Assembly: GCF_002260525.1 (NCBI RefSeq)
Contig: NZ_MRYI01000006.1
Span: forward strand, 62,001-126,000
Source of the DNA: Hahella sp. CCB-MM4
Lineage (GTDB): Bacteria; Pseudomonadota; Gammaproteobacteria; Pseudomonadales; Oleiphilaceae
DNA length: 64,000 bases
Direction: 5' to 3'
Both the position numbers and the translations under genes were made by a program. Numbering within the stretch: the first letter of the stretch is position 1; the number at the start of each line of letters is the position of its first letter. Below, piece after piece: positions 44,793 to 54,933 of the stretch. A model generated the notes under the pieces. The model did not search any database and had not been told where the DNA came from. It saw only the letters and a program-made list of their open reading frames with translations.

Positions 44793-46019
44793 TTATGCAG
44801 GCTTCTCACTCAGTTCGAATGCACTATGCAGACTTCTCACAGCCAGCTCCAGATATTTTTCATCGATCACCACAGAAATCTTTATTTCCGAAGTTGAGAT
44901 CATCTGGATATTGATACCTTCCTGGGAAAGCGCTTCAAACATCTTGCTGGCCACACCGGCGTGAGAACGCATACCTACGCCGACGATGGAGACTTTAGCA
45001 ATCCTATCGTCCCCTTTCACCTCTTTCGCTTCAAGCTCCTCAGACAGCCTCACAAGGATTGCCTGCGCCTTCTTGAAATCGTTACGGTGTACCGTAAAGG
45101 TAAAGTCAGTATGGTTGTCCGCACCAACGTTCTGAACAATCATGTCCACTTCAATATTGGCATCGCTTACCGGCTTCAAAATCTTGGACGCCACACCAGG
45201 AATATCAGGCACGCCTGCAATTGTCAGCTTGGCTTCATCACGGTTGAACGCGATACCTGAAACAATGGGTTGCTCCATATTGTCGTCATCCTCTATGGTA
45301 ATCAGCGTGCCCGGCCCTTCCTGGAAGGAATGCAGAACACGCAAGGGAACATTGTATTTACCAGCAAATTCAACGGAGCGAATCTGCAGTACTTTGGAAC
45401 CAAGGCTGGCCATCTCCAGCATTTCTTCAAAAGTGATGGTATCCAGACGACGGGCACTGTCCACAACACGCGGATCAGTGGTATACACTCCATCGACGTC
45501 GGTATATATCTGGCACTCATCAGCTTTCAGGGCTGCAGCCAAAGCAACAGCCGTCGTATCGGAGCCCCCACGCCCCAGAGTGGTAATATTGCCACTCTCA
45601 TCCACCCCCTGGAATCCGGCAACCACAACCACCCGGCCAGCAGATAAATCCGCTTGAATGTTGTGATTATCGATATCCAGAATGCGCGCCTTGGTATGAG
45701 AATCATCTGTCAGGATGCGAACCTGGGATCCAGTATAGGACCGGGCCGCCACCCCACGCTTATGCAGCGCCATACACAAAAGAGCAATAGTTACCTGCTC
45801 TCCTGTAGACACCAGCACATCCATTTCCCTCGCAGTAGGTTCTTCCATGATCTCGCTGGCCAGTGAAATCAAGCGGTTGGTCTCGCCAGACATGGCAGAA
45901 ACCACAACCACAATATCATCGCCATCTTCACGGAACTTTTTAACTTTTTCCGCGACTTTCTCGATGCGATCCACCGACCCAACGGAGGTACCACCAAATT
46001 TTTGAACCAATAGGGCCAT
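44793..46019 (-). CDS. lysC: Aspartate kinase LysC
   Basis: A 408-residue kinase that makes aspartyl phosphate, the first step to lysine, threonine and methionine. The N-terminal kinase domain has [27 protein letters not shown] and [12 protein letters not shown]. Two ACT domains (about 265-400) bind allosteric lysine or threonine and contain [19 protein letters not shown] and [19 protein letters not shown]. Length and layout match the Pseudomonas enzyme. It follows alaS after 53 bases. Confidence 0.97.
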   Translation of the reverse strand: MALLVQKFGGTSVGSVDRIEKVAEKVKKFREDGDDIVVVVSAMSGETNRLISLASEIMEEPTAREMDVLVSTGEQVTIALLCMALHKRGVAARSYTGSQVRILTDDSHTKARILDIDNHNIQADLSAGRVVVVAGFQGVDESGNITTLGRGGSDTTAVALAAALKADECQIYTDVDGVYTTDPRVVDSARRLDTITFEEMLEMASLGSKVLQIRSVEFAGKYNVPLRVLHSFQEGPGTLITIEDDDNMEQPIVSGIAFNRDEAKLTIAGVPDIPGVASKILKPVSDANIEVDMIVQNVGADNHTDFTFTVHRNDFKKAQAILVRLSEELEAKEVKGDDRIAKVSIVGVGMRSHAGVASKMFEALSQEGINIQMISTSEIKISVVIDEKYLELAVRSLHSAFELSEKPA

Positions 46020-46072
46020 AAGCTTTTATCTTACCCTTCTGTCTATTTCACAAAATATTCGAGAAGATTGAA

Positions 46073-48703
46073 CTATTGCTTTTCAACCCACTCATAAACC
46101 GATGCCAGAGCCTCATCAAGCTTAGCTACATCCGTACCGCCACCTTGTGCCATGTCCGGACGTCCGCCACCTTTACCGCCAACCTGCTCGGCAACCAGCT
46201 TCACCAGATCACCGGCTTTAACCTTGCTGGTTTCCGCCTTGGTGACACCGGCAACGATACTGATCTTGTCATCTTCGACTGATGCCAGCACGACCACTCC
46301 CTGACCGAGCTTATTCTTAAGCTGATCAACAGTGTCCATCAGCGCTTTCCGTTCAACGCCATCAAGTTTGGTCGCCAACACCTTGAGACCATTTATCTCT
46401 TTGGCAGACGAAACCAGATCGCCGCCCGCAGCTGCAGCCAGCTTAGCCTTCGCCTGTTCCAGCTCTTTTTCCAGTGAGCGGTTACGCTCAAACAAAGCCT
46501 TCACTTTTTCGGCCGCACTTTCACGAGTTCCTTTCACCAGAGCAGCAATTTCACGCAGAGACAGCTCTCCAGCCTTCACCCAGCGCTCAGCATTTTGCCC
46601 GGTGACAGCCTCAATTCGGCGCACACCGGAAGCAATGCCCGATTCACCGGTAATGATCAGCGAACCGATATCACCGGTACGCCCCACATGAGTCCCTCCA
46701 CAGAGTTCCACGGAGAAACCGTCTTCCCCCATCGCCAGAACGCGAACTGTCTCACCGTATTTCTCACCAAACAGAGCCATAGCCCCTTTCTTTTTGGCGG
46801 ACTCCATATCTGTCAGCTCGGTGGTGACTTCAGCATTCGCACGAATCTGGTAGTTAACGATTTCCTCAACTTGACGCAGCTGCTCGGGTGTTACCGCCTC
46901 GTAGTGAGCAAAGTCAAAACGCAGCTTTTCTGCGTCTACCAGAGACCCCTTCTGCACGACATGCTCGCCTAGCACACGACGCAAAGCTTCGTGCAGCAGA
47001 TGGGTGGCAGAGTGATTCAGTGCGGTCGCCTGACGCTTGTGACGATCCACCGCCACATCTGCCTGCTCCCCATTACTGATTTGACCTTTGCTTACACGGC
47101 CAATATGCAGGATGGCACCCTCTTCTTTCTGGGTATCTTCGACAACGAATTCGCTATCCCCCACCTGAATAAGACCGGTATCACCAACCTGGCCGCCAGA
47201 CTCGGCATAGAAAGGCGTTCTATCCAGAACCACAACTCCGTGCTGCCCTGATTCAAGCTTCTCAACTGTCTGACCATCCACCACTAGCGCCACAACCTTA
47301 TGTGCGCCGGTAAGATGGCTGTAACCAGTAAACTCTGTAGTCACCCCCAAGTCCAGCCCTGCGTTGTAATCCACACCGAATTTACTTGCGGCACGAGCTC
47401 TGTTTCGCTGGGCTTCCATGGCAACTTCGTAGCCATCCATATCCAATTGAAGCCCTCTCTCACGAGCGATATCGTTCGTCAGATCGGTGGGGAATCCGTA
47501 GGTATCATAAAGAGTGAAAACTGTTTGACCAGGAATTACATTCCCCTGCAATTCAGCAATGTCCTGCTCCAACAGTCGCAGCCCTTTATCCAGGGTTTTA
47601 GCAAACTGCTCCTCTTCCTGGAGCAATACCTTTTCGATCTGGGCCTGACCACGAGCAAGCTCCGGATAGGCATCCCCCATTAACTCGACCAGAGCCTTGA
47701 CCAGTTTGTGGAAAAACGGCTCCTGAGCTCCAAGCTTATTACCATGACGGGCAGCACGACGGATGATTCTGCGCAACACAAAACCACGCCCTTCATTGGA
47801 AGGCATAACACCATCCGCAATCAGGAAAGAGCAGGAACGGATATGATCGGCGATAACACGCAGAGAGGATTCAGTTGTTGCAACACCACCCAGAACGCCT
47901 GAGGCAGCTTTCAACAGATCCTGAAACAGGTCAATTTCATAGTTGGAGTGAACGTGCTGCAAAACAGCAGAGATACGCTCAAGCCCCATTCCGGTGTCGA
48001 CGGAAGGCTTGGGCAATGGCAGCATTTCGCCATCAGCCTGGCGATTAAACTGCATGAAAACCACGTTCCAAATTTCAATATAGCGGTCACCATCTTCATC
48101 CGGACTGCCGGGAGGTCCACCCGCTACTTCAGGGCCGTGATCATAGAATACTTCTGTACAGGGACCACAAGGACCGGTATCCCCCATCTGCCAAAAGTTA
48201 TCAGAGGCGAATTTAGCGCCCTTGTTGTCACCGATCCGCACAATGCGATCAGCAGGCACACCGATATCCTTGTTCCAGATATCAAAAGATTCGTCGTCGT
48301 CAGCGTAGACGGTCACCCACAGTTTTTCGCTGGGAATATTTAACCATTGAGGCGATGTCAGGAAGTCCCACGCAAAATGAATCGCTTCTTTTTTGAAGTA
48401 ATCACCAAAGCTGAAATTTCCGAGCATTTCGAAGAACGTATGATGGCGCGCGGTATAACCAACGTTTTCCAGATCGTTATGCTTGCCGCCTGCACGAACA
48501 CACTTTTGCGAGGTCGTAGCCCGGGAGTATGAGCGCTTGTCTTTCCCAAGAAAAACATCCTTGAACTGGTTCATACCCGCATTAGTAAACAGCAGAGTTG
48601 GGTCGTCTGCAGGTACCAGGGAGCTACTGGACACGATTTCGTGGCCGTTCTGCTGGAAAAACTTCAGGAAAGCATTACGTATATCAGAGCTCTTCATACT
48701 CAT
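46073..48703 (-). CDS. alaS: Alanyl-tRNA synthetase AlaS
   Basis: An 876-residue class II synthetase. The aminoacylation domain starts [20 protein letters not shown], with [13 protein letters not shown] and [15 protein letters not shown]. The editing domain carries [16 protein letters not shown] and CGGTHV zinc and active-site motifs, and the C-Ala part ends in [12 protein letters not shown]. It charges tRNA-Ala and clears Ser/Gly errors. The start could be ATG 48703 or ATG 48697. recX, often upstream in relatives, is missing. Confidence 0.97.
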   Translation of the reverse strand: MSMKSSDIRNAFLKFFQQNGHEIVSSSSLVPADDPTLLFTNAGMNQFKDVFLGKDKRSYSRATTSQKCVRAGGKHNDLENVGYTARHHTFFEMLGNFSFGDYFKKEAIHFAWDFLTSPQWLNIPSEKLWVTVYADDDESFDIWNKDIGVPADRIVRIGDNKGAKFASDNFWQMGDTGPCGPCTEVFYDHGPEVAGGPPGSPDEDGDRYIEIWNVVFMQFNRQADGEMLPLPKPSVDTGMGLERISAVLQHVHSNYEIDLFQDLLKAASGVLGGVATTESSLRVIADHIRSCSFLIADGVMPSNEGRGFVLRRIIRRAARHGNKLGAQEPFFHKLVKALVELMGDAYPELARGQAQIEKVLLQEEEQFAKTLDKGLRLLEQDIAELQGNVIPGQTVFTLYDTYGFPTDLTNDIARERGLQLDMDGYEVAMEAQRNRARAASKFGVDYNAGLDLGVTTEFTGYSHLTGAHKVVALVVDGQTVEKLESGQHGVVVLDRTPFYAESGGQVGDTGLIQVGDSEFVVEDTQKEEGAILHIGRVSKGQISNGEQADVAVDRHKRQATALNHSATHLLHEALRRVLGEHVVQKGSLVDAEKLRFDFAHYEAVTPEQLRQVEEIVNYQIRANAEVTTELTDMESAKKKGAMALFGEKYGETVRVLAMGEDGFSVELCGGTHVGRTGDIGSLIITGESGIASGVRRIEAVTGQNAERWVKAGELSLREIAALVKGTRESAAEKVKALFERNRSLEKELEQAKAKLAAAAGGDLVSSAKEINGLKVLATKLDGVERKALMDTVDQLKNKLGQGVVVLASVEDDKISIVAGVTKAETSKVKAGDLVKLVAEQVGGKGGGRPDMAQGGGTDVAKLDEALASVYEWVEKQ

Positions 48704-48894
48704 TCCGTTCTTCGGAGTTCATTTATTATGGGTGACGGGCCCACCTGTATCGGCCTGACAAACAGGCACAGAGCCCACCGAGCGGCGTACTTTAACATAG
48801 ATTCAGCAACGTAAAAACGGGCACCGGCGGGCGAAATGGCGGGTTTTCACAATAATTTTGCCGAAAGGTGAGTGAATTGTGGCGGGAACCACAG

Positions 48895-48920
48895 AAAAAG
48901 GCCCATATCCGGGCCTTTGG
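48895..48920 (-). terminator. Terminator after DUF5610 gene
   Basis: On the minus strand AAAGGCCC and GGGCCTTT pair around a GGATAT loop and are followed by TTCTG. It lies 95 bases beyond the stop codon at 49015. Confidence 0.75.
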
Positions 48921-48924
48921 CTAT

Positions 48925-48972
48925 AGTAACAGGGGCGTCCTGAGCAGAAGTAACAGGGGCGTCCTGACCAGA
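48925..48972 (-). repeat. 24-bp tandem duplication after DUF5610 gene
   Basis: Two copies differing at one base carry AGTAACAGGGGCGTCCTGA on the plus strand; a third degenerate copy follows to about 48997, nearer the stop codon. Confidence 0.85.
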
Positions 48973-49014
48973 CTATCGAGGGCGTTCTGGCCAGTCTACT
49001 GGCAGCACGCTATA

Positions 49015-50373
49015 TCAGGCAGACAATTGCTGAAGCAGTTGGCGGCTAAAATCAAGAAACTGATCATTTTGCAGCTGCTCAGACTCTCCATTAAATTCCA
49101 CCAGACGCTCCATTATCTGCTCAATCAGGCTGGCAGGCTCATCAAACCGTGCCGCCTGGGATAACGCATCTGCATACTTGGGCACTTGATCTGCCAAGGG
49201 CTGGAACTGATTAGCCGAATGACGCCCTCCGGAACGATACGCAGCCTCAACTTCTTCGTATTGCATGCTGCTCATGGATACTGAATAGCTGGCAATTTCA
49301 GACATATCCACGTCCATCTCCAGCGCAGCAGCAAAAGCATCATTGAAATCGCCGGCAAAGAATGATCCGGCAATGTCTTCAACCTGAGCCAACATCTCTT
49401 CCAGGGCAGTCAGCTCATCCTGATCCAATTCCCCGTCTACCAGCAATTGATAACCACTGGTTTCGAAACTGCTTTGCGATACGCCCAAGTACTGATTCCC
49501 GCCGCGAGCCGCATATAAGGCCGAAGTCTGACTTCCTGATGCCGCCCCCACATAAATGGTCACCTTATCTCCATCACGTGTGGTCACGGTCAAACCCAAA
49601 TCATTTGACGTCAATTGGGTACGGTTATATGCAAAAGCTTCAGCCAGTCTGGAGAGACGAGGCCTGTCCTGCTCGGAGTTACTACTCACAGCTCCCGACG
49701 CATCTCCGTCGTCGCTATCAGCAACCACTTCTCCCTCATCATTAGCTTGAGAGTTTTGCACAACTTCGTCTTCTGGTGCGCTTTCTGTCTGGGCAGGATC
49801 AACAATTACCGCGCCATCTTCAACGCCTTGCGGATCCCCTGGCAGATATTTCTCCCGCAGATCAGTCAAACCGGTCTGGATCAGGTCGTACCCTTCGTCA
49901 ATATCAGATTGGAGTTCATCGGTCATCAGGCCCCGAGTCTCAATCTCTTCGATTGCTTCAGCATAACCTGTACTTACTCCTTCAGTTGCCTGCGCAAACA
50001 GGTCCTCCAGCTCTTCAGGCGTCGCTCCATTCTCAGCCTCCTGAGCAATACGCTGCTCAACAAATCCCAATACCTTGTTGGCAACATCCTGAGGGGAAGG
50101 CAATGCAGACTGATAAGGATTTTGTGCGGGCTGCTGAAAAGCCGAAAGTCGCCCGGATAATCTGGTTTCAAATACCTGAGCACTGAACTGACGCTGCCCT
50201 CCAGCCGATCCTTGAGAGGAAAAGCTCATCTCCACACTGGAATATTCGACCGAAAGAGAATACTGGCTAACGGATACCGACTGACCATTGGAAGCAGGAT
50301 GATGGGAATGATGTGCGTTTCCCCGCCCAAACCCTGCAAACAATTGATTTAACGACCCGATACCATGAAACAT
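49015..50373 (-). CDS. DUF5610 protein, probably FliA-dependent
   Basis: A 452-residue protein without signal peptide or membrane segment. The N-terminal 80 residues are Ser/Gln-rich (SVSQYSLSVEYSSVEMSFSS). Residues about 90-170 match DUF5610: SPQDVANKVLGFVEQRIAQ, ATPEELEDLFAQATEGVSTG. An acidic linker (about 180-235) leads to a second domain that is not recognised, with YLGVSQSSFETSGYQLLVDG. No function is known to me. A near-perfect FliA promoter lies 29-55 bases before the ATG and GGGAGG seven bases before it, so it belongs with late flagellar genes. A terminator follows. Confidence 0.75.
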   Translation of the reverse strand: MFHGIGSLNQLFAGFGRGNAHHSHHPASNGQSVSVSQYSLSVEYSSVEMSFSSQGSAGGQRQFSAQVFETRLSGRLSAFQQPAQNPYQSALPSPQDVANKVLGFVEQRIAQEAENGATPEELEDLFAQATEGVSTGYAEAIEEIETRGLMTDELQSDIDEGYDLIQTGLTDLREKYLPGDPQGVEDGAVIVDPAQTESAPEDEVVQNSQANDEGEVVADSDDGDASGAVSSNSEQDRPRLSRLAEAFAYNRTQLTSNDLGLTVTTRDGDKVTIYVGAASGSQTSALYAARGGNQYLGVSQSSFETSGYQLLVDGELDQDELTALEEMLAQVEDIAGSFFAGDFNDAFAAALEMDVDMSEIASYSVSMSSMQYEEVEAAYRSGGRHSANQFQPLADQVPKYADALSQAARFDEPASLIEQIMERLVEFNGESEQLQNDQFLDFSRQLLQQLSA

Positions 50374-50401
50374 AATCCGTCCTCCCGAAGGTGTTAGTCA
50401 T

Positions 50402-50428
50402 ATATCGGCAGCCCAATCCAATCCTTTA
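50402..50428 (-). promoter_or_regulatory. FliA (sigma-28) promoter of DUF5610 gene
   Basis: On the minus strand TAAAGGAT is separated by exactly 11 bases from GCCGATAT. The enteric consensus is TAAAGTTT-N11-GCCGATAA. Transcription would start about 20 bases before the ATG. Confidence 0.8.
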
Positions 50429-50602
50429 GAAACGATGACTTATGAAAATGCCGCGCCTTACAACCAGACCTTATCAATAAGCAGACCCAGCATCTCGATA
50501 TGCAGACCAAACGGCATAAATTTCAGCAATGAGAAAGACTCCGTTTACCCAACCTATGTTATATTGCGCCTCCATTTGTACGAACAGACACAAGACCCAC
50601 GA

Positions 50603-51214
50603 ATGACGCCAGCACAGATCAAACAATTCCCGGAAGACCCCTCGACCCTCAAGTCAGCACCGCTATGGCGGCGATTTGCAGCGATGTTTTACGATGGCAT
50701 ATTGCTGATTGCGGTTTGGTTTGTTACCACCATGGTCTACCTTCTTCTCAAAGGCATGGTGATCGGGCTGGAGGCAATGAAAGCACTTGCCGAAAGTGAA
50801 AAAGGTCCGGGGGACCCACTTCTGACTATTTGCCTTTTCCTGGCAACATTTTACTTTTTCGCCTATTTTTGGACACGTATAGGACAAACTCTTGGCATGC
50901 AGGTCTGGCGCATCAGAGTTCAGAATCCCAACGGCTTTAAGATCAACTGGAGCCAAAGCCTTCTGCGATTCTTTACCGCCATGGCTTCAGCAGCCTGCCT
51001 GGGTCTGGGATATATTTGGAAGCTCTGGGACAAAGAAAAACTGACCTGGCCGGACCGCGCATCGATGACACGGGTCTACTATGTTCCTCCCGAGAAAAAA
51101 CAAATTCCGCCGGAGAAGAAACAACCGACTTCACCGGAAAATAAGCAACGCGAATTGGAAAATCGCAAAAAAGGAAACCAATCCCGAAATGGAAAAAAGA
51201 GGAACTCCAAGTGA
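50603..51214 (+). CDS. RDD-family membrane protein
   Basis: A 203-residue protein. RDD-type features are seen: LWRRFAAMFYDGILLIAVWF at residues 19-38, then two more membrane segments and GMQVWRIRVQNPNGFKINW. Three to four helices are predicted. The last 40 residues are highly charged and carry repeated PPEKKQ units, again a short tandem duplication at a gene end. The function of RDD proteins is mostly unknown; some are linked to ion exchange. ATG 50603 is the first start after the intergenic region and has a weak site. Confidence 0.8.
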   Translation: MTPAQIKQFPEDPSTLKSAPLWRRFAAMFYDGILLIAVWFVTTMVYLLLKGMVIGLEAMKALAESEKGPGDPLLTICLFLATFYFFAYFWTRIGQTLGMQVWRIRVQNPNGFKINWSQSLLRFFTAMASAACLGLGYIWKLWDKEKLTWPDRASMTRVYYVPPEKKQIPPEKKQPTSPENKQRELENRKKGNQSRNGKKRNSK

Positions 51215-51291
51215 GACACAGGCAAACATAACGCAAAAAATCGTCACCATAAGACGGGAGTCTATAAGGGATATCCGAAATCAGCAGATTG

Positions 51292-51320
51292 TTGACATTA
51301 AATTTCAATTGAGCTGGAAT
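51292..51320 (+). promoter_or_regulatory. Candidate sigma-70 promoter
   Basis: A perfect TTGACA is followed after 17 bases by TGGAAT (four of six). It reads toward the small frame at 51527 and the transporter genes. Confidence 0.35.
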
Positions 51321-51526
51321 ACCCCAGAACCGCAAACGAAGCGAGTCTTTCTGAAACATTCGGCTTGGAAGAAATGTGTCAATCACCAGACCAATAATCC
51401 AGGCAAGCACCTAAACTTAGAACATATGAGTTCAGGGCCTTCCAGAAAGAATGGTGAAAAAAATAACAACACGTTCCTGTGCGCGAGCAAGCATCTAGGA
51501 CAATACAGTAAAGCGGTCTGGTTCTT

Positions 51527-51652
51527 ATGAACGTAGATACATCTAATCAAAATACGAAGTCTGGCATCGCTGACGCCCTCGCCTCTTCGTTATCCTATCT
51601 GGATGATTTCCTCGCTACGCGCTTGTCTTTGAGCGAAGTGCTCGACGAGTAG
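51527..51652 (+). CDS. Possible 41-residue protein
   Basis: A short frame with ATG start and TAG stop. The peptide is acidic and helix-prone, with ADALASSLSYLDDFLATR in the middle and SEVLDE at the end. Codon choice looks like that of the neighbouring genes. The ribosome site is weak. It may be a real small protein or the remnant of a lost gene; I do not recognise a family. Confidence 0.3.
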   Translation: MNVDTSNQNTKSGIADALASSLSYLDDFLATRLSLSEVLDE

Positions 51653-51801
51653 CACCCCCAACTCCCAATTCAAATTATGGAACCCGTCACTGAGCAGCAT
51701 TGCGTCTATTCTGGATTAACAACCAGCCTCGCAAGCGTCAGTGCCCCGGTATTCGCACACCTTTTCCAGGTGGCAAAAATTTTATTCACTGGAGTCTACA
51801 T

Positions 51802-52572
51802 ATGGCTGAAGTAGCCCCATTAGTTGTCAGAGATGTACACAAGAAGTTCAACGAACTGGAAGTACTGAAAGGGGTTTCTCTGCAAGCACAAAAAGGCGAC
51901 GTCATTTCTCTGATTGGCTCATCCGGCTCAGGTAAGAGTACCTTCTTGCGCTGCATCAATCTTCTGGAAGTCCCCACCTCCGGAGAAATCGAGGTTCATG
52001 GGGAGCAGATCAAATTTCTGACCACCCGCAAGGGAGAGCGCAAACCCGCAGACAACCGGCAGGTGGAAAAAATGCGCTCCCGCCTTTCAATGGTCTTCCA
52101 GAGCTTTAACCTCTGGTCACATATGACGGTTTTGGACAACGTCATCGAAGCACCGGTCAACGTACTGGGCATCAGCAAAAAAGAAGCCATGGAGCGGGCA
52201 GAATCCTATCTGCAAAAGGTCGGTATCTGGGAGCGCCGTAATTATTACCCAGCCCAGATGTCCGGCGGACAGCAGCAGCGTGCAGCCATAGCCAGAGCCC
52301 TGGCTATGGAACCCGACGTTATGTTATTCGACGAACCCACGTCGGCACTTGATCCTGAATTAGTTGGCGAAGTATTGAAAGTCATGCGCTCATTGGCAGA
52401 GGAAGGCCGCACCATGATTGTCGTGACCCACGAAATGGCCTTCGCCAAAGACGTTTCCAGCCACGTGATGTTTCTGCATCAGGGTCGGATAGAAGAGGAA
52501 GGACCACCTAGCAAGGTATTTGATAACCCTGACTCGGAGCGTGTCCGTCAATTTCTTGCTCCCAAGTATTAA
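51802..52572 (+). CDS. Basic amino acid ABC transporter ATPase (AotP/HisP type)
   Basis: A 256-residue ATPase of the polar amino acid family. Walker A is [15 protein letters not shown], the signature is [15 protein letters not shown], Walker B is [13 protein letters not shown], and the H-loop VTHEMAF is intact. The insertion around [16 protein letters not shown] is typical of HisP/AotP. ATG 51802 has GGAG seven bases upstream. It leads a P-J-Q-M operon with AstE, which suggests arginine, ornithine or a related substrate. Confidence 0.93.
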   Translation: MAEVAPLVVRDVHKKFNELEVLKGVSLQAQKGDVISLIGSSGSGKSTFLRCINLLEVPTSGEIEVHGEQIKFLTTRKGERKPADNRQVEKMRSRLSMVFQSFNLWSHMTVLDNVIEAPVNVLGISKKEAMERAESYLQKVGIWERRNYYPAQMSGGQQQRAAIARALAMEPDVMLFDEPTSALDPELVGEVLKVMRSLAEEGRTMIVVTHEMAFAKDVSSHVMFLHQGRIEEEGPPSKVFDNPDSERVRQFLAPKY

Positions 52573-52622
52573 CGGGCGCAGGCTATACCTAAAACCAAAT
52601 GAAAGACGTTGGAGTCAATAAT

Positions 52623-53381
52623 ATGAAAAAACTGTTTATCTCTGTAGGTTGTGCGCTGACGCTGGTTGCCGGACAGGCACTGGCTGACAAATGGGACACT
52701 GTTCGTATCGCTGTTGACGTACCATATGAGCCATTTGAGTACAAAAATCCTGATGGCAGCCTGACCGGCTTTGAAGTAGATCTGGGCAATGCCGCCTGCG
52801 AAGAGATCAAAGCCAAGTGCGAATGGGTAGTACAAGCTTGGGACGGTATCATTCCCGGCCTGCTGGCACGTAAATATGACGCCATCATGTCCTCCATGTC
52901 CATCACTGCTGAGCGCGCAGAGAAAGTTCTATTCTCTGAAGGCTACTACAACACTCCTACCGCCTGGTTCGGTAAGAAAGAAAATACCTCTCTGGACGTC
53001 ACCTCCAAAGACGCCCTGAAAGGCAAAACCATCGGGGTTCAGCGTGGTACCGTTCAGGACAACTACGCCACTGAAAACTTCGGTTCCGTAGCAGACATCA
53101 AGCGTTACAGCACAGCTGATGACCTGGTACTGGATCTGCAGGGCGGCCGTCTTGACGCTGTCGTTCTGGACTTCCCTGTAGGCGAACAAACCATCATGAA
53201 CGATGCAGCCTATGCTCAGATCGGCGATCGCTTCCAGCTAGGCGAAGGCATCGGTATGGCATTCCGTAAGCGTGACAAAGATCTTGCCGCCAAATTCAAT
53301 GCAGCTCTGGACAAGCTGAAGAGAAACGGCACCTACGACACGATCATGAAGAAATACTTCACTTACGACATCAAGATTTAA
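52623..53381 (+). CDS. Periplasmic basic amino acid-binding protein (AotJ type)
   Basis: A 252-residue periplasmic protein with a signal peptide (1-21, ending GQALA). It shows the family-3 pattern: IAVDVPYEPFEYKNPDGSLTGFEVDL, DAIMSSMSITAERAEKVLFS and AKFNAALDKLKRNGTYDTIMKKYF. It captures lysine, arginine or ornithine-like ligands for the permeases downstream. ATG 52623 has GGAG eight bases upstream. Followed by an attenuating hairpin, consistent with the need for excess binding protein. Confidence 0.92.
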   Translation: MKKLFISVGCALTLVAGQALADKWDTVRIAVDVPYEPFEYKNPDGSLTGFEVDLGNAACEEIKAKCEWVVQAWDGIIPGLLARKYDAIMSSMSITAERAEKVLFSEGYYNTPTAWFGKKENTSLDVTSKDALKGKTIGVQRGTVQDNYATENFGSVADIKRYSTADDLVLDLQGGRLDAVVLDFPVGEQTIMNDAAYAQIGDRFQLGEGIGMAFRKRDKDLAAKFNAALDKLKRNGTYDTIMKKYFTYDIKI

Positions 53382-53392
53382 CCGTCCACTTA

Positions 53393-53418
53393 CCCGGCCC
53401 TCTTGGGCCGGGTTCTTC
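53393..53418 (+). terminator. Hairpin between binding protein and permease
   Basis: CCCGGCCC and GGGCCGGG pair around TCTT, followed by TTCTTC. It probably ends most transcripts after the binding-protein gene while allowing some to reach the permeases. Confidence 0.75.
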
Positions 53419-53432
53419 AAGAGCGTTACAAC

Positions 53433-54185
53433 ATGATTGAATACCTGTTCGACTTTCACGGCTACGGCCCCTCTATCATGAAGGGAGCATTGCTTACCAT
53501 TGAAGTAGGCTTCCTCGCTCTCTTGCTTTCACTGTTATTAGGGTTAATTGGAGCCTCAGCAAAGCTCTCCAACAGCAAGACTGCTAAAGGCATTGCAACC
53601 TTCTACACCACCACAATTCGCGGTGTACCAGACTTGGTCTTGATGCTCCTCATATTTTATGGCGGACAGGTACTGATAAACTCGGCCTTGGACTGGATCA
53701 ACTACGACCTCCCAGAGATATTGCTAAAGAATTTTGATCTTGAAGTAGCTATTGAGCTCCCTTGGATCAATATTGACCAATTTGTTGCTGGAGTCGGCTC
53801 AATAGGATTTATTTTTGGCGCTTACATGACAGAGACTTTCCGTGGTGCGTTTATGGCTGTCGATCGTGGCCAGATCGAAGCTGGCTATGCCTATGGCATG
53901 ACCAAATGGAAAGTTTTCAGTCGGATAATGTTCCCCCAGATGATGAGACACGCCTTACCGGGACTGGGCAATAATTGGCTGGTATTACTAAAAACCACCG
54001 CCTTAGTATCAATTATTGGACTGGCAGATATGGTAAGACTCGCAAGCGAAGCATCGAAGGCTGTCCATCAACCGTTCAAGTTTTTTATTCCCGTTGTAAT
54101 TGTTTACCTCTTACTCACATCCATATCCGAGTGGGTAATTAAGCTGTTAGAACGTCGATATAGTGCTGGCGTAGTTAAAGGTTAA
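53433..54185 (+). CDS. Amino acid ABC transporter permease (AotQ/HisQ type)
   Basis: A 250-residue permease with five predicted membrane helices. The inner-face EAA motif is present in EAGYAYGMTKWKVFSRIMFPQMMRHALPG. It pairs with the next gene as a heterodimer around the ATPase. ATG 53433 follows the hairpin. Its codons seem more AT-rich than those of the binding protein, which may only reflect lower expression. Confidence 0.92.
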   Translation: MIEYLFDFHGYGPSIMKGALLTIEVGFLALLLSLLLGLIGASAKLSNSKTAKGIATFYTTTIRGVPDLVLMLLIFYGGQVLINSALDWINYDLPEILLKNFDLEVAIELPWINIDQFVAGVGSIGFIFGAYMTETFRGAFMAVDRGQIEAGYAYGMTKWKVFSRIMFPQMMRHALPGLGNNWLVLLKTTALVSIIGLADMVRLASEASKAVHQPFKFFIPVVIVYLLLTSISEWVIKLLERRYSAGVVKG

Positions 54186-54197
54186 GGGGAGGTAAAT

Positions 54198-54914
54198 ATG
54201 GAGTGGTTAGAACAAATCTTAGCAAGCAATGCAATCTTCAATTTAGAAACGCTTTCACATTATGGGGCTGGACTCATTCTCACAGTGAAACTCGTCTCTG
54301 TCGCCTTGCTAATTGGTTTAATATTATCTTTCCCACTAGCGCTAATGCGCTGCTCTGACAATCCTTTTTTATCAAAGCCTGTCTGGGTTTTTACTTACAT
54401 TTTTCGAGGCACGCCACTAATAGTCCAACTATACATTATCTATTATGGCTCTAGTTTCACACTGCAAGACACGATTGTATGGCCAATATTTAAAGAGGCC
54501 TTCTATCCCGCTCTAATAGCATTTGTCTTAAACACAGCAGCTTATACGACCGAAATTTTACGTGGCGCCATTATGGCCACTCCTCGCGGAGAAATAGAAG
54601 CAGCAAAAGCCTACGGTATGAGTTGGTGGAAACGCACCATTAGAATCGTTATTCCCAGCGCATTTAGGAGAGCGCTCCCCGCTTACAGCAATGAAGTAAT
54701 ATTCATGCTGCATGCAAGCTCCGTCTCTTTTACAGTAACATTGGTAGATCTCACAGGTGCGGCATATGACATATATTCTCGTTATTACGCCCCATTTGAA
54801 GCATTTATTTTTGTTGCTTGCATATACCTGACATGCACCTTCAGCATTATCTATGGATTCAAGCGGCTGGAAAACCGACTTATGGCCCATTTAAAACCAG
54901 CACCATCTAACTAA
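54198..54914 (+). CDS. Amino acid ABC transporter permease (AotM/HisM type)
   Basis: A 238-residue permease with five predicted membrane helices. The EAA loop reads EAAKAYGMSWWKRTIRIVIP. FRGTPLIVQLYIIYYG near residue 70 is typical of HisM/AotM. AGGGGAGG-like purine-rich sequence precedes the ATG. It lies 12 bases after the partner permease. Confidence 0.92.
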   Translation: MEWLEQILASNAIFNLETLSHYGAGLILTVKLVSVALLIGLILSFPLALMRCSDNPFLSKPVWVFTYIFRGTPLIVQLYIIYYGSSFTLQDTIVWPIFKEAFYPALIAFVLNTAAYTTEILRGAIMATPRGEIEAAKAYGMSWWKRTIRIVIPSAFRRALPAYSNEVIFMLHASSVSFTVTLVDLTGAAYDIYSRYYAPFEAFIFVACIYLTCTFSIIYGFKRLENRLMAHLKPAPSN

Positions 54915-54933
54915 ACCGGCCTATTACCTCCTA

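Larger units (their letters stand above)
48704..49014. other. 311-bp gap between DUF5610 gene and alaS
   Basis: It contains the alaS upstream region (a possible -10 TAAAGT near 48796 on the minus strand), the terminator of the DUF5610 gene and a 24-bp tandem duplication. No gene is seen. Confidence 0.5.
51215..51801. other. 587-bp gap before the transporter operon
   Basis: It holds a promoter-like pair at 51292-51320, a possible 41-codon gene at 51527-51652 and the leader of the transporter operon. The first 300 bases are AT-rich and unlike the neighbours. No known gene is recognised. Confidence 0.45.

Noticed and set aside
50973-51410. A 145-codon minus-strand frame overlapping the RDD gene
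   Set aside because: It begins with GTG directly after a stop codon, has no ribosome site, and its second half is antisense to a recognised gene. Only the 51215-51410 part is unexplained.
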